From assembly GCA_016235665.1 (NCBI GenBank), contig JACRJI010000001.1, positions 1-64,000 of the forward strand: a stretch of 64,000 nt of DNA. The letters run 5' to 3'. Source of the DNA: a candidate division TA06 bacterium. GTDB lineage: Bacteria; Edwardsbacteria; AC1; EtOH8. The position numbers and the translations under genes were made by a program. Positions 51,803 to 59,618 of this stretch are shown here, one piece after another. How positions within the stretch are numbered: the first letter of the stretch is position 1; the number at the start of each line of letters is the position of its first letter. The notes under the pieces are model-generated. The model ran no database searches. It was given only the letters and a program-made list of their open reading frames with translations, and was not told where the DNA came from.

Positions 51803-52188
51803 GGCTTGCTCCAGGCCGATGAGACCGGCCGGAAGATCCCGGCCAGGACATAGGCCAGCCCGCCCCGCTCCATAGCCGGGGATTTCAGCATCACCACCAC
51901 CTGGCTGTTGGAGGGATACTCAAAACCCAGGCCGGACGCCGCCCTGGATTCCAGACGGTTCCTGGCCTCCAGCTGCTGCAGTTTTACCAAAAGCTCCTTC
52001 TGCAGGGAGACCACTTCCCGGTTGTAGTTTTGGTCTTTTTCGATGGCGGCCAGCTGCTGGGAAAGGTTGAATTTCTGCCGGATGGACAGGAACATCACGG
52101 TGAACAGCAAAAAGACCAGGCCGGCAATGAACCAGCCGGTCCGGTTTTTCTGGAGCTTGATCTCTGTTTTATGTAAAAAGGTGTTCAT
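51799..52188 (-). CDS. ftsL: FtsL-like division protein
   Basis: 129 residues: short cytoplasmic N terminus, one membrane helix about 19-40 (WFIAGLVFLLFTVMFLSI), a periplasmic coiled coil about 45-85 and a C-terminal tail of about 45 residues. Identity rests on this layout and on the canonical position between rsmH and ftsI, with four-base overlaps at both ends. FtsL helps activate FtsW/FtsI. Confidence 0.8.
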   Translation of the reverse strand: MNTFLHKTEIKLQKNRTGWFIAGLVFLLFTVMFLSIRQKFNLSQQLAAIEKDQNYNREVVSLQKELLVKLQQLEARNRLESRAASGLGFEYPSNSQVVVMLKSPAMERGGLAYVLAGIFRPVSSAWSKP

Positions 52189-53105
52189 ACTTTTTCGGCC
52201 GCCCTTAATTTGGCGCTGCGGGCCCGGCTGTTCTCCGATATCTGCCGGGGCCCCGGAACCATAGCTTTTTTGGTTATTATTTTGATCACCGGCATTTTAC
52301 CGCAAACGCAGGACGGCAGGCGGGGAGGGCAGGTACAGGGTTCGGCCATTTGGCGGAAGGTCTCCTTGACCATCCGGTCTTCCAGCGAATGATAGGAGAT
52401 GACCACTATCCTGCCGCCGGAAGCAAGCATTTCCACTCCGGTCTTCAGGCCCTGTTCCAGTTCGCTCAGTTCATCATTGACCTTGATCCTGATGGCCTGA
52501 AATATCCGGGCCATGGTCTTGGCCGGCATCTGGGGCCGGGTCTCCTTTATCACCCGGGCCAGCTGTCCGGTGGTCTCTATCGGATTGTTGATCCTGGTCT
52601 CAGCTATGGCCCGTGCGATCTTTCTGGATTTCTGCTCCTCGCCATACTGGTAAAAAATATCGGCCAGTTCCTTCTCTCCGGTGTTATTCACCAGGTCCCG
52701 GGCCGAGACCCCGTTCAGCCCCATCCGCATGTCCAGCGGACCGTCGCCCATGAAACTGAAGCCGCGCTGTGAATGGTCTATCTGGGGGGAGGACAGCCCC
52801 AGGTCAAATAGTATCCCGTCGATTTTCAGATCCCTGCCCCAGTTCATCTCGTCCATCAGGCTGAACTTGAGGTTGACCGCAGTGAACCTTTCTTTGTAAT
52901 CAGACAATCTGGCGGTGGCGGCCTCGATGGCCCGGGGATCGCGGTCCAGCCCGATCAGCTTGCCCGAGGGACCGTTCCTTTTCAGTATCCCCAGCGCGTG
53001 CCCGCCTCCGCCCAGAGTGGCGTCGATGTAGTTCCCCCCGGGCCTGACGTTTAAAAGATCTATTGCTTCTTCCAGCAGAACCGGCTGATGCCGGAATTCA
53101 TCCAT
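52185..53105 (-). CDS. rsmH: 16S rRNA (cytosine-1402-N4)-methyltransferase RsmH
   Basis: 306 residues. SAM-dependent methyltransferase modifying C1402 in the ribosomal P site. Motifs: HQPVLLEEAIDLL near the N terminus, DATLGGGGHALGIL near 30, GLDRDPRAIEAA near 54, DLGLSSPQIDHSQRGFSF near 102 and VVISYHSLEDRMVKETF near 245. Standard member of the dcw cluster. Confidence 0.97.
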   Translation of the reverse strand: MDEFRHQPVLLEEAIDLLNVRPGGNYIDATLGGGGHALGILKRNGPSGKLIGLDRDPRAIEAATARLSDYKERFTAVNLKFSLMDEMNWGRDLKIDGILFDLGLSSPQIDHSQRGFSFMGDGPLDMRMGLNGVSARDLVNNTGEKELADIFYQYGEEQKSRKIARAIAETRINNPIETTGQLARVIKETRPQMPAKTMARIFQAIRIKVNDELSELEQGLKTGVEMLASGGRIVVISYHSLEDRMVKETFRQMAEPCTCPPRLPSCVCGKMPVIKIITKKAMVPGPRQISENSRARSAKLRAAEKV

Positions 53106-53187
53106 AGTTCACCTTGTGTTTATTGTCTGATCCGCCTGAACCCCGAACGATCCCCAATCATCAAATGACAAATGCCAAATGACTCGG

Positions 53188-53562
53188 TCAGGCCACCGCG
53201 GTCAGCGGTTTGCGCTCCTGGCGCTGGAACAGGTCGCACTGCACCGGCTCCCGGGTGGAGGCGATCTCAAAGGCCTCGCCGGCCCCGGCCATCTGCAGGA
53301 TGTTGATCAGGTATGGGGACAGACCGTGCAGGATCAGGTCGCCGCCGTAGCTTCTCAGCCGCTCCGCCCGTTTGACCAGTATCTCCACCCCCCGGTAATC
53401 CATGTGCTTGACCCCGGACATCTCCATCTCCAGCTTGAAACAATTCTTCTTCATGATCTTCAAGATCGCCTCTTCGATCTGAAAGAAGCCCTGCAGGTTG
53501 ATCATTCCGTTCACTTCCAGCCTGACGCTGTTGTCGGCCGCAGGGATGGCTTGGATTCTCAT
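53188..53562 (-). CDS. STAS-domain protein in the dcw cluster
   Basis: 124 residues of a single STAS domain (anti-sigma-factor-antagonist fold) about 5-105: EVNGMINLQGFFQIEEAI, the strand ELEMSGVKHMDYRGVEILV, and GGDLILHGLSPYLINILQMAG. In signalling STAS proteins the loop reads D-S-S-G with a phosphorylated serine; here it is D-Y-R-G, so phosphoregulation of the usual kind is not expected. It lies between mraZ and rsmH on the same strand, where dcw clusters normally have nothing, which suggests a link to division or envelope control. Confidence 0.85.
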   Translation of the reverse strand: MRIQAIPAADNSVRLEVNGMINLQGFFQIEEAILKIMKKNCFKLEMEMSGVKHMDYRGVEILVKRAERLRSYGGDLILHGLSPYLINILQMAGAGEAFEIASTREPVQCDLFQRQERKPLTAVA

Positions 53563-53613
53563 GATTTATCTTCCTCTTTTGATTGCTGTTTCAGGTATCC
53601 GGTTTTTTCAGGG

Positions 53614-54048
53614 CTACAGTTTCTTGATCAGCTCCTGGTGGAGCCCGCTGTTCTGGTCCAAAAGTTTCTGGTAGGAATCAGGATTCCAGATCTCCATCTT
53701 GTCGCTGACCCCGACAATCACCGCTTCTTTGACCAGCCCGGTCTCCTGCAGGAATTTGGCCGGGATCATGATCCGCCCCTGGGCGTCCAGTTCGGCCAAA
53801 ATACTCTCGGCCGCGAATATCCTCAGGGCGTTCCGGTTCTCCTCGGTCCGGGGCTGCGATTCCAGCTCGGCCATGATCTTGGTCCAGTTGTCCTGGGGAT
53901 AGACGAAAAGACAGCCGCCCTTCAGGCCCTTGGTGATCAAAAGCTGGCCGGCCGATTCGTTGGATATCTGCTTCCGTAATTGGGCCGGCAGATTGAGCCT
54001 TCCCTTGGAATCAAGATTATGGTGGTATGTGCCGAAGAAATATGCCAT
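53614..54048 (-). CDS. mraZ: Transcriptional regulator MraZ
   Basis: 144 residues from the ATG at 54048 (GGAG site), which gives the canonical MAYFFGTYHHNLDSKGRLNLP. Two SpoVT/AbrB-like halves each carry the D-x-K/Q-GR-x-x-x-P motif (LDSKGRLNLPAQ near 14 and LDAQGRIMIPAKF near 93). MraZ binds repeats in front of its own gene and controls the dcw operon; such repeats are present at 54141-54180. Confidence 0.96.
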   Translation of the reverse strand: MAYFFGTYHHNLDSKGRLNLPAQLRKQISNESAGQLLITKGLKGGCLFVYPQDNWTKIMAELESQPRTEENRNALRIFAAESILAELDAQGRIMIPAKFLQETGLVKEAVIVGVSDKMEIWNPDSYQKLLDQNSGLHQELIKKL

Positions 54049-54140
54049 GGTAGCGCTCCAAAACACCTTATTTTACGGTGTTTCTAGAATTTTCCGGGAT
54101 TATTGTTTTTTTACTGAAAAAGGCCATAAAAATATGGGAT

Positions 54141-54180
54141 TTTAACCATGTTAAACCACTATCCCCCACTTTAACCCACT
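54141..54180 (-). promoter_or_regulatory. MraZ box (operator)
   Basis: Minus strand direct repeats with exact 10-base period: AGTGGGTTAA (54180-54171), AGTGGGGGAT, AGTGGTTTAA, CATGGTTAAA (to 54141). Matches the known MraZ operator type of GTGGG repeats one helical turn apart. It lies just downstream of the -10 element. Confidence 0.9.
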
Positions 54181-54187
54181 GGTCACC

Positions 54188-54216
54188 ATTTTAGTGTTTT
54201 TTAGCCCCATTGTCAA
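54188..54216 (-). promoter_or_regulatory. Promoter of the dcw operon
   Basis: Minus strand TTGACA (54216-54211), 17-base spacer, TAAAAT (54193-54188). Predicted start about 54181, so the MraZ box covers +1 to +40. Confidence 0.88.
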
Positions 54217-54271
54217 GCAAAAAATGACTTTTTTTTGACTTATTTTTTAGTCGCCTGCCAGACCTCGGGGA
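54217..54271. other. Spacer between dcw promoter and queA terminator
   Basis: T-rich sequence with CTTTTTTTTGACTTATTTTTTAG and no coding potential; probably upstream promoter DNA for mraZ (A/T-rich UP-like region on the minus strand). Confidence 0.4.
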
Positions 54272-54306
54272 AATAAAAAAAGCAGGCAAAATTTGCCTGC
54301 TTTTTA
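54272..54306 (-). terminator. Terminator of queA
   Basis: AGCAGGCAAA (54281-54290) and TTTGCCTGCT (54292-54301) form a 10-bp stem flanked by A and T tracts, so it can act in both directions. It lies about 75 bases after the queA stop. Confidence 0.88.
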
Positions 54307-54377
54307 GGTTTTTTTGATACAAATTTGAGTTTATTTATATACCGGGATTCTGTATTTTTTACTAAAGATTTCAGGTC

Positions 54378-55397
54378 TTAGACGACCATCATGGCATCGC
54401 CGTAACTGAAAAAACGGTACCTATTCTCTATGGCCTGCTGATAAGCATTCATTACATTCTCCCTCCCGGCCAGGGCCGAAACCAGCATGATCAGGGTAGA
54501 TTTTGGCAGGTGGAAATTGGTCACCAGCGAGTCCACTATTTTAAATTGGTATGGCGGGTAGATGAATATTTCTGTCCAATCGGACAATTTTCCACTTTGC
54601 CCGAAACTCTCCAAGGCCCTGCTGGTTGTGGTACCCACAACAACTATTTTTCGATTTTCCAATTTCCCATTTTTTATTTTTTCTGCAGCTTCCCTGCTTA
54701 TCTTGTAGTACTCCGCGTCCATCTTATGCTCCCGGATATCATCGGACTCCACGCTTTTGAAGGTTCCCCAGCCCACGTGCAAGAGTATTTCCAGGACCTC
54801 CACCCCTTTGTCCTTGACCTTTTCCATCAACTCCGGGGTGAAATGCAGGCCGGCGGTGGGGGCGGCCACCGCGCCTTCCTCCTTGGCATATATTGTCTGG
54901 TAGCGGTTTTTGTCTGCCTCCATTGGTTTACGGTCGATGTATGGCGGCAGCGGCACCTGTCCTACTTTTTCCAATATTTGGTAAAAGTCGCCCTGATGCG
55001 TGAATCTGACCAGGCGCTGCCCGCCTTCCCGGTGTTCGACGATCTCCGCCTCCATCAAGCCGTCTTTAAACTCAACCCGGGCCCCGGGCATCAGCCTCCG
55101 TCCCGGCCGGACCAGGCAGTTCCACAAATTTTCGGATTCATGCCGAAGCAACAAGATCTCCACCTCCCCGCCGGTCTGTTTCTTGTGCCCGATCAACCGG
55201 GCCGGGATGACCTTGGTATTGTTGAGCACCAAGATGTCTGAAGGCTTAAGATATTCAACGATATCGCTGAACCGGCGGTGCTCGATATGGCCGTCGTTGC
55301 GGCGCAACACCATCAGCCGCGAGGAATCACGCTTTTCCGCCGGGCTTTTGGCAATGAGCTCCGGTGGGAGATTATAGTCAAAGGAGGAGAGTTTCAT
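54378..55397 (-). CDS. queA: S-adenosylmethionine:tRNA ribosyltransferase-isomerase QueA
   Basis: 339 residues from the ATG at 55397 (canonical MKLSSFDYNLPPELIA). Transfers the ribosyl part of SAM to preQ1 in tRNA, giving epoxyqueuosine. Motifs: SRLMVL near 28, DILVLNNTKVIPARLIG near 55, EGAVAAPTAGLHFTPELMEK near 175, VLEILLHVGWGTFKSV near 200 and TNFHLPKSTLIMLVSALAG near 295. queH, the next enzyme, lies 5 kb away on the other side of the nickel module. Confidence 0.97.
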   Translation of the reverse strand: MKLSSFDYNLPPELIAKSPAEKRDSSRLMVLRRNDGHIEHRRFSDIVEYLKPSDILVLNNTKVIPARLIGHKKQTGGEVEILLLRHESENLWNCLVRPGRRLMPGARVEFKDGLMEAEIVEHREGGQRLVRFTHQGDFYQILEKVGQVPLPPYIDRKPMEADKNRYQTIYAKEEGAVAAPTAGLHFTPELMEKVKDKGVEVLEILLHVGWGTFKSVESDDIREHKMDAEYYKISREAAEKIKNGKLENRKIVVVGTTTSRALESFGQSGKLSDWTEIFIYPPYQFKIVDSLVTNFHLPKSTLIMLVSALAGRENVMNAYQQAIENRYRFFSYGDAMMVV

Positions 55398-55428
55398 TAA
55401 GAATATATCCTGTTCTTTAATTTGAACA

Positions 55429-55457
55429 ATTATAGCACAGCTGGTTTTTGCCTGCAA
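55429..55457 (-). promoter_or_regulatory. Promoter of queA
   Basis: Minus strand TTGCAG (55457-55452), 17-base spacer, TATAAT (55434-55429), about 30 bases before the start codon. Confidence 0.6.
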
Positions 55458-55487
55458 CCGGAGGACATGATTTATTTGATTTACAGA

Positions 55488-55518
55488 TCAATAGCCCAGG
55501 CATTAATGCCTGGGCTAT
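55488..55518. terminator. Palindrome after cbiO
   Basis: AATAGCCCAGGCATTAATGCCTGGGCTATT, a 15-bp-arm palindrome 22 bases after the cbiO stop (arms at 55488-55502 and 55503-55517). It lacks a clear T tract on the minus strand, so its terminator role is probable rather than certain. Confidence 0.6.
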
Positions 55519-55539
55519 TGACAAAACCAAATCTGCTCT

Positions 55540-56295
55540 TTATTTCGTCCCACCGCATACCGGACAATTCTGCAGGCTCATCGGCACCTCCAGCCCGGCC
55601 TCCTCCATCAGTTTTTTATCGGTTATGATATCCTTGGTTGGACCATCGGAAATTATCCGCCCGTCTTTGATGATTATTGTTCTCTGGCACAATTCCAGCA
55701 CCATGTCCAGATCATGCGAGGTGATTATCTTGGTATGTGCAAAGCCTTTCAGGGTGTCCATCAGACGCCGCCGGGACCTTGGGTCCAGCGACGAGGTCGG
55801 CTCGTCCAGGATCAGGATGTCCGGAGACATAGACAGTACCGAGGCTATGGCCGCCGCCCGCTTTTCCCCGGCCGAAAGATGGAACGGCGCCCGATCCTTG
55901 AGCTGAACAATTCCGACCTGTTCCAGAGCAGAGGTTACCCTCTGCTTCACCTGGGTTTCGTCAAGTTTGAGATTGCGGGGCCCGAAGGCCACATCGTCAA
56001 ATACCGTGGTCATGAAAAGCTGATCGTCCGGATTCTGAAACACCATGCCCAGCCTCTGCCGGATCATGTTTATAGTATCTTTGTTCAGTTTGACCTCGCC
56101 TATTATGACCTCCCCCCGGGAAGGTGTCAGTATGCCGTTCAAAAGCATCAACAGCGTAGATTTTCCCGCCCCGTTAGCGCCTATGACGCCGACCGATTCC
56201 CCGTGATGAATGCGAAAAGATATCCCGTTGAGCGCCTGATGGCCGTCGGGATATGCGTAAAACAAATCTTTCGCTTCGGTTATATGATGGCTCAT
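55540..56295 (-). CDS. cbiO: Nickel/cobalt ECF transporter ATPase CbiO
   Basis: 251 residues from the ATG at 56295. ABC ATPase: Walker A GANGAGKST near 38, Q-loop MVFQNPDDQLF near 82 (the FQNPDDQ form is typical of ECF ATPases), signature LSAGEKRAAAIA near 136, Walker B ILILDEPTSSLDP near 158 and the switch histidine ITSHD. It energises metal uptake with CbiQ and CbiM. The C terminus adds a CPVCGG segment not usual for CbiO. ATGA overlap with cbiQ. Confidence 0.94.
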   Translation of the reverse strand: MSHHITEAKDLFYAYPDGHQALNGISFRIHHGESVGVIGANGAGKSTLLMLLNGILTPSRGEVIIGEVKLNKDTINMIRQRLGMVFQNPDDQLFMTTVFDDVAFGPRNLKLDETQVKQRVTSALEQVGIVQLKDRAPFHLSAGEKRAAAIASVLSMSPDILILDEPTSSLDPRSRRRLMDTLKGFAHTKIITSHDLDMVLELCQRTIIIKDGRIISDGPTKDIITDKKLMEEAGLEVPMSLQNCPVCGGTK

Positions 56296-57101
56296 TTTAC
56301 GGAACCAATAAGAATATTGCCCAGCCATAGGGGAAGGTTGACCGCCCGTGAAGCGGCAATGAATGCCCCCCAGCCGGCCACGAACAGATAATCGCCGAAC
56401 CCAGGACTGGTATTTTTCCCGGTGTTATATTCCCCGTTAAAACCCCTCAGGCACATGGCACCATAGACCCTTTGGGCCTGGTCCAAAGTTCTTAAAAGGA
56501 TCTGCCCCAGCAAGGGACCCCACACCTCCCGCTTGAGGCCCTTTGGATCAAAGGCCCTAAGCGAATAAGCCTGAATGATGCGGGCGGCCTCCTCCAGCAG
56601 AACCGTTATATACCGGTAGGTCAGCATCAACTGGAGGACGAATATTTTCGGGACCTTTAGTTTTCTCAACGACAAGGCTATCCCGTCCATCCCGGTGGTG
56701 GCCATCAGGATCAGGGCCGAGGTTACCGCCAGGCTTCCCTTGATGACGATGGAGATGAGTATCAACCAACCGGAGGATACAGAATATCCCAAAATGCCCG
56801 TTGTGCTCCGGTCAAACAGGGGGTTTAAAAGCCCCACGCAAATGATCATCGGTTCGATATACAGCAGCCGCTTCAGGATCGGGCCGGCCGGTATCCGTCC
56901 CGCCGCCGCCATGAACACCGGAAAGATCAGAAAAGGCATCAGGGCAATGGTGGCGTACTTATCATAGGATACCAGCACCACCGTATAAATCAGCGTGGCC
57001 AGTAGTTTCGCCAGGGGGTGCAGGCGGTGTATGAATGAATCCTGCCGGGCCAGTTCATCAAACCGTCTGATGTTATATGTGGCGTTTACTAAATTGGGCA
57101 T
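56292..57101 (-). CDS. cbiQ: ECF transporter transmembrane protein CbiQ
   Basis: 269 residues, five to six membrane helices; the coupling motifs for the ATPases are visible in the cytoplasmic region (AARIIQAYSLRAFDPKG and RVYGAMCLRGFNG, both with the A-R-G/A-F type pattern). It couples CbiO to the substrate component. Seven bases after cbiM and overlapping cbiO. Confidence 0.92.
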   Translation of the reverse strand: MPNLVNATYNIRRFDELARQDSFIHRLHPLAKLLATLIYTVVLVSYDKYATIALMPFLIFPVFMAAAGRIPAGPILKRLLYIEPMIICVGLLNPLFDRSTTGILGYSVSSGWLILISIVIKGSLAVTSALILMATTGMDGIALSLRKLKVPKIFVLQLMLTYRYITVLLEEAARIIQAYSLRAFDPKGLKREVWGPLLGQILLRTLDQAQRVYGAMCLRGFNGEYNTGKNTSPGFGDYLFVAGWGAFIAASRAVNLPLWLGNILIGSVK

Positions 57102-57108
57102 TTAGTAT

Positions 57109-58149
57109 CTATGTCTTTTTGCCTGTTCTATTTTTCATGTTTATCACGAAGCCCATGAAAGCCGCCAGCAACAGGGTCATCGAACCGCCCACCAGGCCGG
57201 AGACGGTTGTCCCGGCACTGACTGCCGGCCATTTTTCACTTTGTCCCTTGGTTGGTGATTCGTCTCCAGAAACCTTGAATCCGTAGTCCGGCAGGAACGC
57301 CGTCTCCTCCTGCACTGCTGCCATTTTTTTATGAGCGGGATCGGTGGACTCCAATTCTTCCCGGCCCGAGGTCTTGAATATGGACCACTCCAACCCGTCG
57401 GGGTGGGACGAAGCGAACCAGGAAAGCACTGCGCCGGCAAACACCGCCATAACGGCCAGACCGATCATAACCTTTTTAATGGACAAGTTGCCCAATGCCT
57501 GATTCAAAGCGGCTTTCTCCATGATCTCCGGCCGGGCCTTCCAGACAAAGGATACCACGGCTGCCGTCACCAACCCCTCCACGATCCCGATGGCCAGATG
57601 GATCGGTTGCATCAGCAGCACAAAGGCCCTGAATGGCAGCTCGGTCTTCCCGGATAATACCGTCTCCAGCACCACCCCGAAAGCTCCCAGCTGAAGTCCC
57701 ACAATAGCAGAAACCATTGACGCGGTCATTTTCCGTTTAGCGCTGAATTCCCGGCCGATTATTTTTTTGTAGATCAGCGGGTAAGCCAGAAAACAGGTAA
57801 AGAAACCGAGGTTGAAAATATTTGCTCCCAGGGCCAGCAGTCCGCCGTCGGCAAAGAACAGGGCTTGGATGGTCAGAATGGAGGCCATGGTCAGAAATCC
57901 GGCATAGGGTCCAAGCAGGATGGCTAAAATAAGCCCCCCGCCCAAGTGTCCGCTGGAACCGGTGCCGGGAACGGAAAAATTTATCATCTGGGCGGCAAAG
58001 ATGAAAGCTCCCATTACGCCCATCAGGGGAACTTTTTTCTGATCAATGTCGCTTTGGACCTTTTTTATGGAATAGGCGGCCACGCCTGCAGTAGCGGCCC
58101 ACATTGCCCCTCCCACCACCGGAGATATCAGGGCGTCTGCCATGTGCAT
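57109..58149 (-). CDS. cbiM: Nickel/cobalt substrate component CbiM fused to PDGLE domain
   Basis: 346 residues from the ATG at 58149. This start is chosen over an upstream TTG because it gives the N-terminal Met-His (MHMADALISP) whose amino group and histidine bind metal in this family; GGAGG lies nine bases upstream. CbiM part about 1-215 with seven hydrophobic helices; PDGLE domain about 225-346 (SSHPDGLEWSIF, final membrane helix) corresponding to CbiN/NikN, here as a fusion. Specific for nickel or cobalt; the NikR context favours nickel. Confidence 0.92.
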   Translation of the reverse strand: MHMADALISPVVGGAMWAATAGVAAYSIKKVQSDIDQKKVPLMGVMGAFIFAAQMINFSVPGTGSSGHLGGGLILAILLGPYAGFLTMASILTIQALFFADGGLLALGANIFNLGFFTCFLAYPLIYKKIIGREFSAKRKMTASMVSAIVGLQLGAFGVVLETVLSGKTELPFRAFVLLMQPIHLAIGIVEGLVTAAVVSFVWKARPEIMEKAALNQALGNLSIKKVMIGLAVMAVFAGAVLSWFASSHPDGLEWSIFKTSGREELESTDPAHKKMAAVQEETAFLPDYGFKVSGDESPTKGQSEKWPAVSAGTTVSGLVGGSMTLLLAAFMGFVINMKNRTGKKT

Positions 58150-58188
58150 TGTCAAAGCCTCCGATTTATCATGTCACCAATTATTTTT

Positions 58189-59055
58189 TTAGCGAAGTGC
58201 TTCCCGCAGCACCTCCAGGTTCTTCTCCATGGCCTTAAGGTAGGCATCGGGCTCCATCGGGCCGGTGACCGCCGGATCCAGGGTGAACACCTTGGCCCCG
58301 GTCTCCCGGGCTATGGCCTCGGCCGACTTGGCCGGATACTGGGGCTCGGCAAAAATGGCTTGGACCTTGTTTTTCCGGATGATCCCGATGGTCCGGGCCA
58401 GCTCCCCGGCGCTGGGTTCGGATCCCGGCTCCCTTTCTATCACGGCCAGGATGTTCAGTCCGAACTCCCGGGCGAAATAGGGAAATGCTTCGTGAAAGGT
58501 TATGATGTCTCGGTTCTTGATGTCCTTGAGAGCCAGGTGCATCCTGTTTTTCAGAAAATCCAGCCGGGCCAGATAGATCCCGGCATTTTTGCGGTATTGT
58601 TTGGTTTGCGTCGGATCGGCTTTTTCCATTCCGGCCTCGATGTTTTGCACCTGGGCCATGGCTCCTGAGATGCCTGCGAATATGTGAGGATTGGTGGTTC
58701 CCTGATATACGATCAGATCGATGCCCCGGCTGGCATCTATCACAGTCAGCTTTGGGTTTTGGCTGGTGACCTTGGCCAGGAATGACTCCATCCCCGCGCC
58801 GTTGGCCACCAGGACATCGGCCCGGCCCAAGGTCTTCATGTCCTGCGGGGTCATCTGATAATCGTGCAGACAGCCGGAAAAAGGCGGGGCCAGGTTGACC
58901 AGTTCGACCCCGGGAACATCCTTGACGATGTTGGCCGCCATGATGTACATGGGATAAAAGGAGGTGACCACGGTCAGCCGGGCCGGTTGCTCCTTCTTCA
59001 GGCAGCCGGACATTGCCATGGCCACGGCCAGCAGGGCAGTTATTTTGTTTTTCAT
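58189..59055 (-). CDS. ZnuA/TroA-type metal-binding lipoprotein
   Basis: 288 residues with lipobox MSGC (C18). Cluster A-I metal-binding protein; likely ligands H64 (in CLHDYQMTP), H124 (NPHIF), H188 (TFHEAFPYF) and an aspartate in LDPAVTG. Such proteins deliver zinc or manganese to ABC importers; no cognate permease or ATPase is next to it. Instead it heads the cbiMQO genes under a palindromic operator with nikR upstream, so nickel is a reasonable alternative cargo. Confidence 0.88.
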   Translation of the reverse strand: MKNKITALLAVAMAMSGCLKKEQPARLTVVTSFYPMYIMAANIVKDVPGVELVNLAPPFSGCLHDYQMTPQDMKTLGRADVLVANGAGMESFLAKVTSQNPKLTVIDASRGIDLIVYQGTTNPHIFAGISGAMAQVQNIEAGMEKADPTQTKQYRKNAGIYLARLDFLKNRMHLALKDIKNRDIITFHEAFPYFAREFGLNILAVIEREPGSEPSAGELARTIGIIRKNKVQAIFAEPQYPAKSAEAIARETGAKVFTLDPAVTGPMEPDAYLKAMEKNLEVLREALR

Positions 59056-59075
59056 TTTCCGCTTACTAAAAATAA

Positions 59076-59110
59076 AATCGTGCTACGAATTTAAAAATTG
59101 TAGCACGATT
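59076..59110. promoter_or_regulatory. NikR-type operator
   Basis: Perfect 11-bp inverted repeat AATCGTGCTAC (59076-59086), 13-base spacer, GTAGCACGATT (59100-59110). The GTGCTAC/GTAGCAC halves resemble NikR boxes of other phyla. It overlaps the -10 element and start region of the promoter, as expected for a repressor. nikR is 500 bases upstream. Confidence 0.8.
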
Positions 59111-59125
59111 TATGACGGATGTCAA
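59097..59125 (-). promoter_or_regulatory. Promoter of the nickel uptake operon
   Basis: Minus strand TTGACA (59125-59120), 17-base spacer, TACAAT (59102-59097), about 40 bases before the lipoprotein start. Confidence 0.85.
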
Positions 59126-59169
59126 GGATATTTTTCACCCCGGAAGATCTTTGCCTTCCATCCCCCGAG

Positions 59170-59595
59170 CTATATCTTACCATTTTCGGGGCTGACTGCC
59201 TTTCCCTCCCCCAGCTCGCCCGGTGAATAGCAGGTGGGGCTGATCAAATACCGCCGGCCTCCCAGCAGCACCACGAATGCGATCACGCTCAGGATGATGT
59301 CCAGTGAGGTCAGGTCTGGTTTGAGCATCTTTCTGGCTATCACGAAGGCTAAAAGTTCCAGCACTGCCGAAAGGCTGTGGGTGACCAGCATCCTGACCAG
59401 CTCCAGGCCTATCACCAGCAGCAGAACCCTGTATATTAGCTCATAAAATGTTTCCTTCGCGGTCCAGTCCATCTGAGACATGGTGATCCCGCCGTTTACG
59501 GCCGCGAGCAGGACACCAGCCAGCATTGCCAGGGCCAGACCCCTCTCCATCCAGCGGACCGCAGGACTGTAGAACAGGTTGACATTCCATTTCAT
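59170..59595 (-). CDS. PsiE-like membrane protein
   Basis: 141 residues with four hydrophobic helices (about 17-37, 52-68, 75-90, 98-112) and the PsiE-type segment FYELIYRVLLLVIGLELVRMLVTHS. The family is named for phosphate-starvation induction in Escherichia coli but its function is not known. It lies 23 bases after nikR with a GGAGG ribosome site, so is probably co-transcribed with it. The polar C-terminal tail lies next to the nickel promoter. Confidence 0.85.
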   Translation of the reverse strand: MKWNVNLFYSPAVRWMERGLALAMLAGVLLAAVNGGITMSQMDWTAKETFYELIYRVLLLVIGLELVRMLVTHSLSAVLELLAFVIARKMLKPDLTSLDIILSVIAFVVLLGGRRYLISPTCYSPGELGEGKAVSPENGKI

Positions 59596-59618
59596 TCGCT
59601 ATCCTCCATGATCGTATT

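Noticed and set aside
53188-53562. STAS gene as a full sigma-factor partner-switching module
   Set aside because: No anti-sigma kinase, phosphatase or sigma factor gene is adjacent, and the phosphorylatable serine is missing.
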